From NCBI GenBank assembly GCA_027186245.1, contig CP114482.1, forward strand, positions 17,131,209 to 17,195,208: a stretch of 64,000 nucleotides of DNA. Reading direction: 5' to 3'. The position numbers and the translations under genes are program-made. The DNA comes from Coriaria nepalensis (Eukaryota > Streptophyta > Magnoliopsida > Cucurbitales > Coriariaceae). Numbering within the stretch: the first letter of the stretch is position 1; each line of letters opens with the position of its first letter. Below are positions 38,290-52,954 of this stretch, in pieces. Under the pieces are notes generated by a model. The model had not been told where the DNA came from. It saw only the letters and a list, made by a program, of their open reading frames with translations, and ran no database searches.

Positions 38290-39549
38290 GCCGAATTTCA
38301 TACGAAGTGATTTAGAAAGATTTAATCACTAAAACAGATGCAAAAATATGACTTTAAGGGTAAAAAAATGGATTGTTGCCATCAATAGATCAATTGCAAA
38401 TTATGCATGAAAGTTGCGTTTTAAATGCAAAAAGAGAATTTGTTCGAAGTGCCTTCAAACAATTTATTGATCGAAAAGACTGAGTCATATGCTTTTTAAT
38501 GCGAAAATAATGCATTGTTTTCTTCGATAGATTAATTACAAGTTATGTAAGAAAATATTGTTTGAAGGGCGAAAATAGAATTTGTTCGAATTAATTTAGA
38601 ATGATTTAGTGACTAGAAGAGACTCAGTGACATGACTTTAAGGCTAAAGAAATGCATTGTTGCCTATAGTGGATCAACTGCAAGTCATGCACGAAAGTCA
38701 TGTTTAAATGCCGAATTTCATACGAAGTGATTTAGAATGATTTACTGACTAAAAGAGACGCAAAAATATGACTTTAAGGGTAAAAAAATGCATAGTTGCC
38801 ATCAATAGATCAATTGCAAGTTATGCATGAAAGTCGCGTTCTAAATGAAAAAAGAGAATTGGTTCGAAGTGCCATCAAACAATTTAATGATCGAAAAGAC
38901 TGAGTCATATGCTTTTTAATGCTAAAATAATGCATTGTTGTTTTCAATAGATTAATTACAAGTTATGTAAGAAAATAATGTTTGAAGGGCGAAAATAGAA
39001 TTCGTTCGAATTAATTTAGAATGATTTAGTGACGAGAAGAGACTCAGTGACATGACTTTAAGGCTAAAGAAATGCATTGTTGCCTATAGTAGATCAACTG
39101 CAAGTTATGCACGAAAGTCATGTTTAAATGCTGAATTTCATACGAAGTCATTTAGAAAGATTTAATGACTAAAAGAGACACAAAAATATGACTTCAACGG
39201 TAAAAAATTGCATAGTTGCCATCAATAGATCAATTGCAAATTATGCAAGAAAGTTGCGTTTTAAATGCAAAAAGAGAATTGGTTCGAAGTGTCTTCAAAC
39301 AATTTAATAATTGAAAAGACTGAGTCATATGCTTTTTAATGCTAAAATAATGCATTGTTGTTTTCAATAGATTAATTACAAGTTATGTAAGAAAATAATG
39401 TTTGAAGGGCGATAATAGAATTCGTTCGAATTAATTTAGAATGATTTAATGACTAGAAGAGACTCAGTAACATGACTTCAAGGCTAAACAAATGCATTGT
39501 TTCCTATAATAGATCAACTGCAATTTATGCACGAAAGTCATGTTTAAAT

Positions 39550-39951
39550 GCCGAATTTCATACGAAGTGATTAAGAAAGATTTAATGACTAAAAGAGACG
39601 CAAAAATATGACTTTAAGGGTAAAAAATTGCATAGTTGCAAATTATGCATGAAAGTTGCGTTCTAAATACAAAAAGAGAATTTGTTCGAAGTGCCTCCAA
39701 ACAATTTAATGATTGAAAAGACTGAGTGATATGCTTTTTAATGCTAAAATAATGCATTGTTTTCTTTGATAGATTAATTACAAGTTATGTAAGAAAATAA
39801 TGTTTGAAGGGCGATAATGGAATTCGTTCGAATTAATTTAGAATGATTTAATGACTAGAAGAGACTCAGTAACATGACTTCAAGGCTAAACAAATGCATT
39901 GTTTCCTATAATAGATCAACTGCAAGTTATGCACGAAAGTCATGTTTAAAT
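39550..39951. repeat. Unit with the 18-bp core deletion (copy 5)
   Basis: A 402-bp unit with the deletion at 39635-39639. It shares GTGATTAAGAAAG with copy 2 and carries GTGCCTCCAAAC in subunit B. It closes the duplicated block 37888-39951. Confidence 0.9.
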
Positions 39952-42900
39952 GCCGAATTTCATACGAAGTGCTTTAGAAAGATTTAATGACTAAAAGAGA
40001 CGCAAAAATATGACTTTAAGGGTAAAAAAATGCATAGTTGCCATCAATAGATCAATTGCAAATTATGCATGAAAGTTGCGTTCTAAATGCAAAAAGAGAA
40101 TTGCTTCGAAGTGCCTTCAAACAATTTAGTGATTGAAAAGACTGGGTGATATGCATTTTAATGCGAAAATAATGCATTGTTATCTTCAATAGATTAAATA
40201 CAAGTTATGTAAGAAAATAAAGTTCGAAGGGAGTAAATACAATTTGTTCGAATTAATTTAGAATGATTTAATGACTAGAAGAGACTTAGTGACATGACTT
40301 TAAGGCTAGACAAATGCATTGTTGCCTATAGTAGATCAACTACAAGTTATGCACGAAAGTCATGTTTAAATGCCGCATTTCATACAAAGTTATTTAGAAA
40401 GATTTACTGACTAAAAGAGACGCAAAAATATGACTTTAAGGGTAAAAAAATTCATTGTTGCCATCAATAGATCAATTGCAAATTATGCATGAAAGTTGCG
40501 TTTTAAATGCAAAAAGAGAATTGGTTCGAAGTGCCTTCAAACAATTTAATGATTGAAAAGACTGAGTCATATGCTTTTTAATGCTGACATAATGCATTGT
40601 TGTTTTCAATAGATTAATTACAAGTTATGTAAGAAAATAATGTTTGAAGGGCGAAAATAGAATTCGTTCGAATATATTTAGAATCATTTAATGACTAGAA
40701 GAGACTTAGTGACATGACTTTAAGGCTAAACAAATGCATTGTTGCCTATAGTAGATCAACTGCAAGTTATGAACGAAAGTCATGTTTAAATGCCGAATTT
40801 CATACGAAGTGATTTAGAAAGATTTAATGACTAAAACAGATGCAAAAATATGACTTTAAGGCTTAAAAAATGCATAGTCGCCATCAATAGATCAATTGCA
40901 AGTTATGCATGAAAGTTGCGTTTTAAATGCAAAAAGAGAATTGGTTCGAAGTGCCTTCAAACAATTTACTGATCGAAAAGACTGAGTCATATGCTTTTTA
41001 TTGCGAAAATAATGCATTGTTTTCTTCGATTGATTAATTACAAGTTATGTAAGAAAATAATGTTTGAAGGGCGAAAATAGAATTCGTTCGAATTAATTTA
41101 GAATGATTTAGTGACTAGAAGAGACTCAGTGACATGACTTTAAGGCTAAAGAAATGCATTGTTGCCTATAGTAGATCAACTGCAAGTTTTGCACGAAAGT
41201 CATGTTTAAATGCCGAATTTCATACGAAGTGATTTAGAAAGATTTAATGACTATAAGAGGCGCAAAAATAAGACTTTAAGGGTAAAAAAATGCATAGTTG
41301 CCATCAATTGATCAATTCCAAATTATGCAAGAAAGTTGCGTTTTAAATGCAAAAAGAGAATTTGTTCGAAGTGCCTTCAAACAATTTATTGATTGAAACG
41401 ACTGAGTCATATGCTTTTTAATGCTAAAATAATGCATTGTTGTTTTCAATAGATTAATTACAAGTTATGTAAGAAAATAATGTTTGAAGGGCGAAAATAG
41501 AATTCGTTCGAATTAATTTAGAATGATTTAGTGACTAGAAGAGACTCAGTGACATGACTTTAAGGCTAAAGAAATGCATTGGTGCCTATAGTAGATCAAC
41601 TGCAAGTTATGCACGAAAGTCATGTTTAAATGCCGAATTTCATACGAAGTGATTTAGAAAGATTTAATGACTATAAGAGACGCAAAAATAAGACTTTAAG
41701 GGTAAAAAAATGCATAGTTGCCATCAATTGATCAATTGCAAATTATGCAAGAAAGTTGCGTTTTAAATGCAAAAAGAGAATTTGTTCGAAGTGCCTTCAA
41801 ACAATTTAATGATTGAAAAGACTGAGTGAAATGCTTTTTAATGCGAAAATAATGCATTGTTTTCTTCGATAAATTAATTACAAGATATGTGAGAAAATAA
41901 TGTTTGAAGGGCGATAATAGAATTCGTTCGAATTAATTTAGAATGATTTAATGACTAGAAGAGACTCAGTAACATGACTTCAAGGCTAAACAAATGCATT
42001 GTTGCCTATAATAGATCAACTGCAAGTTATGCACGAAAGTCATGTTTAAATGCCGAATTTCATAGGAAGTGATTTAGAAAGATTTAATGACTAAAAGAGA
42101 CGCAAAAATATGACTTTAAGGGTAAAAAAATGCATAGTTGCCATCAGTAGATCAATTGCAAATTATGCATGAAAGTTGCGTTCTAAATGCAAAAAGAAAA
42201 TTGGTTCGAAGTCCCTTCAAACAATTTATTTATTGAAAAGACTGAGTGATATGCTTTTTAATGCAAAAATAATGCATTGTTTTCTTCAATAGATTAAATA
42301 CAAGTTATGTAAGAAAATAAAGTTCGAAGGGCGCAAATAGAATTTGTTCGAATTAATTTAGAATGATTTAATGACTAGAAGAGACTCAGTGACATGACTT
42401 TAAGGTTAAACAAATGCATTGTTGCCTATAGTAGATCAACTACAAGTTATGCACGAAAGTCATGTTTAAATGCCGAATTTCGTACGAAGTTATTTAGAAA
42501 GATTTACTGACTAAAAGAGACGCAAAAATATGACTTTAAGGGTAAAAAAATGCATTGTTGCCATCAACAGATCAATTGCAAATGATGCATGGAAGTTGCG
42601 TTTTAAATGCAAAAAGAGAATTGGTTCGAAGTGCCTTCAAACAATTTATTGATCGAAAAGACTGAGTCATATGCTTTTTAATGCGAAAATAATGCATTGT
42701 TTTCTTCGATAGATTAATTACAAGTTATGTAAGAAAATATTGTTTGAAGGGCGAAAATAGAATTTGTTCGAATTAATTTAGAATGATTTAGTGACTAGAA
42801 GAGACTCAGTGACATGACTTTAAGGCTAAAGAAATGCATTGTTGCCTATAGTGGATCAACTGCAAGTCATGCACGAAAGTCATGTTTAAATGCCGAATTT

Positions 42901-42964
42901 CATACGAAGTGATTTAGAATGATTTACTGACTAAAAGAGACGCAAAAATATGACTTTAAGGGTA
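39952..42964. repeat. Seven-unit block, right copy of the 6264-bp spaced duplication
   Basis: Partner of 33688-36700. Private differences include AAATACAATTTG near 40228, CGAATATATTTAG near 40670 and TTTATTTATTG near 42230. Intervening DNA contains two 18-bp deletion units, which is why the distance is 36 bases short of fifteen full units. Confidence 0.88.
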
Positions 42965-43731
42965 AAAAAATGCATAGTTGCCATCAATAGATCAATTACA
43001 AGTTATGCATGAAAGTCGCGTTCTAAATGAAAAAAGAGAATTGGTTCGAAGTGCCATCAAACAATTTAATGATCGAAAAGACTGAGTCATATGCTTTTTA
43101 ATGCTAAAATAATGCATTGTTGTTTTCAATAGATTAATTACAAGTTATGTAAGAAAATAATGTTTGAAGGGCGAAAATAGAATTCGTTCGAATTAATTTA
43201 GAATGATTTAGTGACTAGAAGAGACTCAGTGACATGACTTTAAGGCTAAAGAAATGCATTGTTGCCTATAGTAGATCAACTGCAAGTTATGCACGAAAGT
43301 CATGTTTCAATGCTGAATTTCATACGAAGTGATTTAGAAAGATTTAATGACTAAAAGAGACACAAAAATATGACTTCAAGGGTAAAAAATTGCATAGTTG
43401 CCATCAATAGATCAATTGCAAATTATGCAAGAAAGTTGCGTTTTAAATGCAAAAAGAGAATTGGTTCGAAGTGCCTTCAAACAATTTAATAATTGAAAAG
43501 ACTGAGTCATATGCTTTTTAATGCTAAAATAATGCATTGTTGTTTTCAATAGATTAATTACAAGTTATGTAAGAAAATAATGTTTGAAGGGCGATAATAG
43601 AATTCGTTCGAATTAATTTAGAATGATTTAATGACTAGAAGAGACTCAGTAACATGACTTCAAGGCTAAACAAATGCATTGTTTCCTATAATAGATCAAC
43701 TGCAATTTATGCACGAAAGTCATGTTTAAAT

Positions 43732-44133
43732 GCCGAATTTCATACGAAGTGATTTAGAAAGATTTAATGACTAAAAGAGACGCAAAAATATGACTTTAAG
43801 GGTAAAAAATTGCATAGTTGCAAATTATGCATGAAAGTTGCGTTCTAAATACAAAAAGAGAATTTGTTCGAAGTGCCTTCAAACAATTTAATGATTGAAA
43901 AGACTGAGTGATATGCTTTTTAATGCTAAAATAATGCATTGTTTTCTTTGATAGATTAATTACAAGTTATGTAAGAAAATAATGTTTGAAGGGCGATAAT
44001 GGAATTCGTTCGAATTAATTTAGAATGATTTAATGACTAGAAGAGACTCAGTAACATGACTTCAAGGCTAAACAAATGCATTGTTGCCTATAATAGATCA
44101 ACTGCAAGTTATGCACGAAAGTCATGTTTAAAT
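43732..44133. repeat. Unit with the 18-bp core deletion (copy 6)
   Basis: A 402-bp unit with the deletion at 43817-43821. It ends the block 42892-44133, which matches 38710-39951. It keeps the common TGATTTAGAAAG at its start where copies 2 and 5 have TGATTAAG. Confidence 0.9.
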
Positions 44134-47100
44134 GCCGAATTTCATACGAAGTGATTTAGAAAGATTTAATGACTAAAAGAGACGCAAAAATATGACTTTA
44201 AGGGTAAAAAAATGCATAGGTGCCATCAATAGATCAATTGCAAATTATGCAAGAAAGTTGCGTTTTAAATGCAAAAAGAGAATTGGTTCGAAGTGCCTTC
44301 AAACAATTTAATAATTGAAAAGACTGAGTCATATGCTTTTTAATGCTAAAATAATGCATTGTTGTTTTCAATAGATTAATTACAAGTTATGTAAGAAAAT
44401 AATGTTTGAAGGGCGATAATAGAATTCGTTCGAATTAATTTAGAATGATTTAATGACTAGAAGAGACTCAGTAACATGACTTCAAGGCTAAACAAATGCA
44501 TTGTTTCCTATAATAGATCAACTGCAATTTATGCACGAAAGTCATGTTTAAATGCCGAATTTCATACGAAGTGATTTAGAAAGATTTAATGACTAAAAGA
44601 GACACAAAAATATGACTTCAAGGGTAAAAAATTGCATAGTTGCCATCAATAGATCAATTGCAAATTATGCATGAAAGTTGCGTTCTAAATGCAAAAAAGA
44701 GAATTGGTTCGAAGTGCCTTCAAACAATTTAGTGATTGAAAAGACTGAGTGATATGCTTTTTAATGCGAAAAGAATGCATTGTTTTCTTCAATAGATTAA
44801 ATACAAGTTATGTAAGAAAATAAAGTTCGAAGGGCGCAAATAAAATTTGTTCGAATTAATTTGGAATGATTTAATGACTAGAAGAGACTCAGTGACATGA
44901 CTTTAAGGCTAAACAAATGCATTGTTGCCTATAGTAGATCAACTGCAAGTTATGCACGAAAGTCATGTTTAAATGCCGAATTTCATACGAGGTGATTTAG
45001 AATGATTTACTGACTAAAAGAGACGCAAAAATATGACTTTAAGGGTAAAAAAATTGCATAGTTGCCATCAATTGATCAATTGCAAATTATGCAAGAAAGT
45101 TGCGTTTTAAATGCAAAAAGAGAATTGGTTCGAAGTGCCTTCAAACAATTTAGTGATTGAAAAGACTGAGTGATATGCTTTTTCATGCAAAAATAATGCA
45201 TTGTTTTCTTCAATAGATTAAATACAAGTTATGTAAGAAAATAAAGTTCGAAGGGCGCAAATAGAATTTGTTCGAAGTAATTTAGAATGATTTAATGACT
45301 AGAAGAGACTCAGTGACATGACTTTAAGGCTAAACAAATGCATTGTTGCCTACAGTAGATCAACTACAAGTTATGCACGAAAGTCATGTTTAAATGCCGA
45401 ATTTCATACAAAGTTATTTAGAAAGATTTACTGACTAAAAGAGACGCAAAAATATGACTTTAAGGGTAAAAAAATGCATTGTTGCCATCAATAGATCAAT
45501 TGCAAATCATGCATGAAAGTTGCGTTTTAAATGCAAAAAGAGAATTGGTTCGAAGTGCCTTCAAACATTTTAATGATTGAAAAGACTGAGCCATATGCTT
45601 TTTAATGCTAAAATAATGCATTGTTGTTTTCAATAGATTAATTACAAGTTATGTAAGAAAATAATGTTTGAAGGGCGAAAATAGAATTCGTTCGAATTAA
45701 TTTAGAATGATTTAGTGACTAGAAGAGACTCAGTGACATGACTTTAAGGCTAAAGAAATGCGTTGTTGCCTATAGTAGATCAACTGCACGTTATGCACGA
45801 AAGTCATGTTTAAATGCCGAATTTCATACGAAGTGATTTAGAAAGATTTAACGACTATAAGAGACGCAAAAATAAGACTTTAAGGGTAAAAAAATGCATA
45901 GTTGCCATCAATTGATCAATTGCAAATTATGCATGAAAGTTGCGTTTTAAATGCAAAAAGAGAATTTGTTCGAAGTGCCTTCAACCAATTTAATGATTGA
46001 AAAGACTGAGTGATATGCTTTTTAATGCGAAAATAATGCATTGTTTTCTTCGATAGATTAATTACAAGTTATGTAAGAAAATAATGTTTGAAGGGCGATA
46101 ATAGAATTCATTCGAATTAATTTAGAATGATTTAGTGACTAGAAGAGACTCAGTGACATGACTTTAAGGCTAAAGAAATGCATTGTTGCCTATAGTAGAT
46201 CAACTGCAAGTTATGCACGACAGTCGTGTTTAAATGCCGAATTTCATACGAAGTGATTTACAAAGATTTAATGACTATAAGAGACGCAAATATAAGACTT
46301 TAAGGGTAAAAAAATGCATAGTTGCCATCAATTGATCAATTGCAAATTATGCAAGAAAGTTGCGTTTTAAATGCAAAAAGAGAATTTGTTCAGAGTGCCT
46401 TCAAACAATTTAATGATTGAAAAGACTGAGTGATATGCTTTTTAATGCGAAAATAATGCATTGTTTTCTTCGATAGATTAATTACAAGTTATGTAAGAAA
46501 ATAATGTTTGAAGGGCGCAAATAGAATTTGTTCGAATTAATTTAGAATGATTTAATGACTAGAAGAGACTCAGTGACATGACTTTAAGGCTAAACAAATG
46601 CATTGTTGCCTTCAATAGATCAACTGCAAGTTACGCACGAAAGTCATGTTTAAAGGCCGAATTTCATTCGAAGTGATTTAGAATGATTTACTGACAAAAA
46701 GAGACGCAAAAATAAGACTTTAAAGCTAAACAAATGCATAGTTGCCATCAATAGATCAATTACAAGTTATGCATGCAAATCGCGTTCTAAATGCAAAAAG
46801 AGAATTGGTTCGAAGTGCCTTCAAACAATTTAATGATTGAAAAGACTGAGTGATATGCTTTTTAACGCTAAAATAATGCATTGTTGTCTTCAATAGATTA
46901 ATTACAAGTTATGTAAGAAAATAATATTTGAAGGGCGATAATAGAATTCGTTCAAATTAATTTAGAATGATTTAATGACTAGAAGAGACTCAGTGACATG
47001 ACTTTAAGGCTAAACAAATGCATTGTTGCCTATAGTAGATCAACTGCAAGTTATGCACGAAAGTCATGTTTAAATGCCGAATTTCATACGAAGTGATTTG

Positions 47101-50100
47101 GAATGATTTACTGACTAAAAGAGACGCAAAAATATGACTTTAAGGCTTAAAAAATGCATAGTTGCCATCAATAGATCAATTGCAAGTTATGCATGAAAGT
47201 CGCGTTCTAAATGCAAAAAGAGAATTGGTTCGAAGTGCCTTCAAACAATTTAATTATTGAAAAGACTGAGTCATATGCTTTTTAATGCTAAAATAATGCA
47301 TTGTTGTTTTCAATAGATTAATTACAAGTTATGTAAGAAAATAATGTTTGAAGGGCGAAAGTAGAATTCGTTCGAATTAATTTAGAATGATTTAATGACT
47401 AGAAGAGACTCAGTGACATGACTTTAAGGCTAAACAAATGCATTGTTGCCTATAGTAGATCAACTGCAAGTTATGCACGAAAGTCATGTTTAAATGCCGA
47501 ATTTCATACGAAGTGATTTAGAAAGATTTAATGACTAAAAGAGACGCAAAAATAAGACTTTAAGGGTAAAAAAATTCATAGTGGCCATCAATTGATCAAT
47601 TGCAAATTATGCATGAAAGTTGCGTTTTAAATGCAAAAAGAGAATTTGTTCGAAGTGCCTTCAAACAATTTAATGATTGAAAAGACTGAGTCATATGCTT
47701 TTTAATGCTAAAATAATGCATTGTTGTTTTCAATAGATTAATTACAAGTTATGTAAGAAAATAATGTTTGAAGGGCGAAAATAGAATTCGTTCGAATTAA
47801 TTTAGAATGATTTAATGACTAGAAGAGACTCAGTGACATGACTTTAAGGCTAAAGAAATGCATTGTTGCCTATAGTAGATCAACTGCAAGTTATGCACGA
47901 AAGTCATGTTTAAATGCCGAATTTCATACGAAGTGATTTAGAATGATTTAATGACTAAAAGAGACGCAAAAATAAGACTTTAAGGGTAAAAAAATTCATA
48001 GTGGCCATCAATTGATCAATTGCAAATTATGCATGAAAATCACGTTCTAAATGCAAAAAGAGAATTTGTTCGAAGTGCCTTCAAACAATTTAATGATTGA
48101 AAAGACTGAGTTATATGCTTTTTAATGCTAAAATAATGCATTGTTGTCTTCAATAGATTAATTACAAGTTATGTAAGAAAATAATATTTGAAGGGCGATA
48201 ATAGAATTCGTTCGAATTAATTTAGAATGATTTAATAACTAGAAGAGACTCAGTGACATGACTTTAAGGCTAAACAAATGCATTGTTGCCTATAGTAGAT
48301 CAACTGCAAGTTATGCACGAAAGTCATGTTTAAATGCCGAATTTCATACGAAGTGATTTAGAATGATTTACTGACTAAAAGAGACGCAAAAATATGACTT
48401 TAAGGCTTAAAAAATGCATAGTTGCCATCAATAGATCAATTGCAAGTTATGCATGAAAGTCGCATTCTAAATGCAAAAAGAGAATTGGTTCGAAGTGCCT
48501 TCAAACAATTTAATGATCGAAAAGACTGAGCCATTTGCTTTTTGATGCTAAAATAATGCATTGTTGTTTTCAATAGATTAATTACAAGTTATGTAAGAAA
48601 ATAATGTTTGAAGGGCGAAAATAGAATTCGTTCAAATTAATTTAGAATGATTTAGTGACTAGAAGAGACTCAGTGACATGACTTTAAGGCTAAAGAAATG
48701 CATTGTTGCCTATAGTAGATCAACTGCAAGTTATGCACGAAAGTCATGTTTAAATGCCGAATTTCATACGAAGTGATTTAGAAAGATTTAATGACTATAA
48801 GAGACGCAAAAATAAGACTTTAAGGGTAAAAAAATGCATAGTTGCCATCAATTGATCAATTGCAAATTATGCAAGAAAGTTGCGTTTTAAATGCAAAAAG
48901 AGAATTTGTTCGAAGTGCCTTCAAACAATTTAATGATTGAAAAGACTGAGTCATATGCTTTTTAATGCTAAAATAATGCATTGTTGTTTTCAATAGATTA
49001 ATTACAAGTTATGTAAGAAAATAATGTTTGAAGGGCGAAAATAGAATTCGTTCGAATTAATTTAGAATGATTTAGTGACTAGAAGAGACTCAGTGACATG
49101 ACTTTAAGGCTAAAGAAATGCATTGTTGCCTATAGTAGATCAACTGCAAGTTATGCACGAAAGTCATGTTTAAAAGCCGAATTTCATACGAAGTGATTTA
49201 GAAAGATTTAACGACTATAAGAGACGCAAAAATAAGACTTTAAGGGTAAAAAAATGCATAGTTGCCATCAATTGATCAATTGCAAATTATGCATGAAAGT
49301 TGCGTTTTAAATGCAAAAAGAGAATTGGTTCGAAGTGCCTTCAAACAATTTAATGATTGAAAAGACTGAGTCATATGCTTTTTAATGCCAAAATAATGCA
49401 TTGTTGTTTTCAATAGATTAATTACAAGTTATGTAAGAAAATAATGTTTGAAGGGCGAAACTAGAATTCGTTCGAATTAATTTAGAATGATTTCATGACT
49501 AGAATAGACTCAGTGACATGACTTTAAGGCTAAACAAATGCATTGTTGCCTATAGTAGATCAACTGCAAGTTATGCACGAAAGTCATGTTTAAATGCCGA
49601 AATTCGTTCGAAGTGATTTAGAATGATTTACTGAAAAAAAAAGACGCAAAAATATGACTTTAAGGCTAAAAAAATGCATAGTTGCCATCAATAGATCAAT
49701 TACCAGTTATGCATGAAAGTCGCGTTCTAAATGCAAAAAGAGAATTGGTTCGAAGTGCCATCAAACAATTTAATGATTGAAAAGACTGAGTGATATGCTT
49801 TTTAATGCTAAAATAATGCATTGTTGTCTTCAATAGATTAATTACAAGTTATGTAAGAACATAATGTTTGAAGGGCAATAATAGAATTCGTTCGAATTAA
49901 TTTAGAATGATTTAATGACTAGAAGAGACTCAGTAACATGACTTCAAGGCTAAACAAATGCATTGTTGCCTATAATAGATCAACTGCAAGTTATGCACGA
50001 AAGTCATGTTTAAATGCCGAATTTCATACGAAGTGATTTAGAAAGATTTAATGACTAAAAGAGACGCAAAAATAAGACTTTAAGGGTAAAAAAATGCATA

Positions 50101-50435
50101 GTTGCCATCAATTGATCAATTGCAAATTATGCATGAAAGTTGCGTTTTAAATGCAAAAAGAGAATTTGTTCGAAGTGCCTTCAAACAATTTAATGATTGA
50201 AAAGACTGAGTGATATGCTTTTTAATGCGAAAATAATGCATTGTTTTCTTCAATAGATTAATTACAAGTTATGTAAGAAAATAATGTTTGAAGGGCGCAA
50301 ATAGAATTTGTTCGAATTAATTTAGAATGATTTAATCACTAGAAGAGACTCAGTGACATGACTTTAAGGCTAAACAAATGCATTGTTGCCTATAGTAGAT
50401 CAACTGCAAGTTATGCACGAAAGTCATGTTTAAAT
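44134..50435. repeat. Diverged trimeric units
   Basis: Fifteen units. The units at 44554 and 44975 each carry a 1-bp A-run insertion (near 44690 and 45053), after which spacing is exactly 420 to 52536. The units at 47496 and 47916 share ATTCATAGTGGCC and are a one-unit tandem duplication. CTATAAGAGACGC marks 45816, 46236, 48756 and 49176. The palindromic CAATTGATCAATTG core is frequent here. Nothing but repeat is present. Confidence 0.8.
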
Positions 50436-52954
50436 GCCGAATTTCATACGAAGTGATTTAGAAAGATTTAATGACTACAAGAGACCCAAAAATAACACTT
50501 TAAGGGTAAAAAAATGCATAGTTGCCATCAATTGATCAATTGCAAATTATGCATGAAAGTTGCGTTTTAAATGCAAAAAGAGAATTGGTTCGAAGTGCCT
50601 TCAAACAATTTAATTATTGAAAAGACTGAGTGATATGCTTTTTAATGCGAAAATAATGCATTGTTTTCTTCAATAGATTAATTACAAGTTATGTAAGAAA
50701 ATAATGTTTGAAGGGCGCAAATAGAATTTGTTCGAATTAATTTAGAATGATTTAATGACTAGAAGAGACTCAGTGACATGACTTTAAGGCTAAACAAATG
50801 CATTGTTGCCTTCAATAGATCAACTGCAAGTTACGCACGAAAGTCATGTTTAAAGACCGAAATTCGTTCGAAGTGATTTAGAATGATTTACTGAAAAAAA
50901 GAGACGCAAAAATATGACTTTAAGGCTAAATAAATGCATAGTTGCCATCAATAGATCAATTACAAGTTATGCATGAAAGTCGCGTTCTAAATGCAAAAAG
51001 AGAATTGGTTCGAAGTGCCTTCAAACAATTTAATGATTGAAAAGACTGAGTGATATGCTTTTTAATGCTAAAATAATGCATTGTTGTCTTCAATAGATTA
51101 ATTACAAGTTATGTAAGAAAATAATGTTTGAAGGGCGATAATAGAATTCGTTCGAATTAATTTCGAATGATTTAATGACTAGAAGAGACTCAGTGACATG
51201 ACTTTAAGGCAAAACAAATGCATCGTTGCCTTGAATAGATCAACTGCAATTTACGGACGAAAGTCATGTTTAAAGGCCGAAATTCGTTCGAAGTGATTTA
51301 GAATGATTTACTGACAAAAAGAGACGCAAAAATATGACTTTAAGGCTAAAAAAATGCATAGTTGCCATCAATAGATCAATTACAGGTTATGCATGAAAGT
51401 CGCGTTCTAAATTCAAAAAGAGAATTGGTTCGAAGTGCCTTCAAACAATTTAATGATTGAAAAGACTGAGTGATATGCTTTTTAATGCTAAAATAATGCA
51501 TTGTTTTCTTCAATAGATTAATTACAAGTTATGTAAGAAAATAATGTTTGAAGGGCGCAAATAGAATTTGTTCGAATTAATTTAGAATGATTTAATGACT
51601 AGAAGAGACTCAGTGACATGACTTTAAGGCTAAACAAATGCATTGTTGCCTATAGTAGATCAACTGCAAGTTATGCACGAAAGTCATGTTTAAATGCCGA
51701 ATTTCATACGAAGTGATTTAGAAAGATTTAATGACTACAAGAGACGCAAAAATAACACTTTAAGGGTAAAAAAATGCATAGTTGCCATCAATTGATCAAT
51801 TGCAAATTATGCATGAAAGTTGCGTTTTAAATGCAAAAAGAGAATTGGTTCGAAGTGCCTTCAAACAATTTAATTATTGAAAAGACTGAGTGATATGCTT
51901 TTTAATGCGAAAATAATGCATTGTTTTCTTCAATAGATTAATTACAAGTTATGTAAGAAAATAATGTTTGAAGGGCGCAAATAGAATTTGTTCGAATTAA
52001 TTTAGAATGATTTAATGACTAGAAGAGACTCAGTGACATGACTTTAAGGCTAAACAAATGCATTGTTGCCTTCAATAGATCAACTGCAAGTTACGCACGA
52101 AAGTCATGTTTAAAGACCGAAATTCGTTCGAAGTGATTTAGAATGATTTACTGAAAAAAAGAGACGCAAAAATATGACTTTAAGGCTAAATAAATGCATA
52201 GTTGCCATCAATAGATCAATTACAAGTTATGCATGAAAGTCGCGTTCTAAATGCAAAAAGAGAATTGGTTCGAAGTGCCTTCAAACAATTTAATGATTGA
52301 AAAGACTGAGTGATATGCTTTTTAATGCTAAAATAATGCATTGTTGTCTTCAATAGATTAATTACAAGTTATGTAAGAAAATAATGTTTGAAGGGCGATA
52401 ATAGAATTCGTTCGAATTAATTTCGAATGATTTAATGACTAGAAGAGACTCAGTGACATGACTTTAAGGCAAAACAAATGCATCGTTGCCTTGAATAGAT
52501 CAACTGCAATTTACGGACGAAAGTCATGTTTAAAGGCCGAAATTCGTTCGAAGTGATTTAGAATGATTTACTGACAAAAAGAGACGCAAAAATATGACTT
52601 TAAGGCTAAAAAAATGCATAGTTGCCATCAATAGATCAATTACAGGTTATGCATGAAAGTCGCGTTCTAAATTCAAAAAGAGAATTGGTTCGAAGTGCCT
52701 TCAAACAATTTAATGATTGAAAAGACTGAGTGATATGCTTTTTAATGCTAAAATAATGCATTGTTGTATCAATAGATTAATTACAAGTTATGTAAGAAAA
52801 TAATGTTTGAAGGGCGAAAGTAGAATTCGTTCGAATTAACTTAGAATGATTTAATGACTAGAAGAGACTCAGTGACATGACTTTAAGGCTAAACAAATGC
52901 ATTGTTGCCTTCAATAGATCAACTGCAAGTTACGCACGAAAGTCATGTTTAAAG
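50436..52954. repeat. Three-unit block (1260 bp) duplicated in tandem
   Basis: The units at 50436, 50856 and 51276 recur at 51696, 52116 and 52536. Markers are CTACAAGAGAC with AAATAACAC (first unit), ACCGAAATTCG with GGCTAAATAAATGC (second), and GCATCGTTGCCTTGAATAG with TTTACGGACG at the second/third joint. The copies differ by single bases such as AGAGACCC/AGAGACGC. In the second copy the third unit has a 1-bp loss, GTTGTATCAATAG. Confidence 0.87.

Larger units (their letters stand above)
37888..39951. repeat. Five-unit block matching 29543-31605
   Basis: Five units, two with the 18-bp deletion, repeated about 8345 bases from the left copy in the same order. The third unit pair shares AAATGAAAAAAGAG with GTGCCATCAAAC. 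The fourth pair shares GCTGAATTTC, GACACAAAAATATGAC and AATTTAATAATTG. Its last three units recur again at 42892-44133. Confidence 0.85.
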
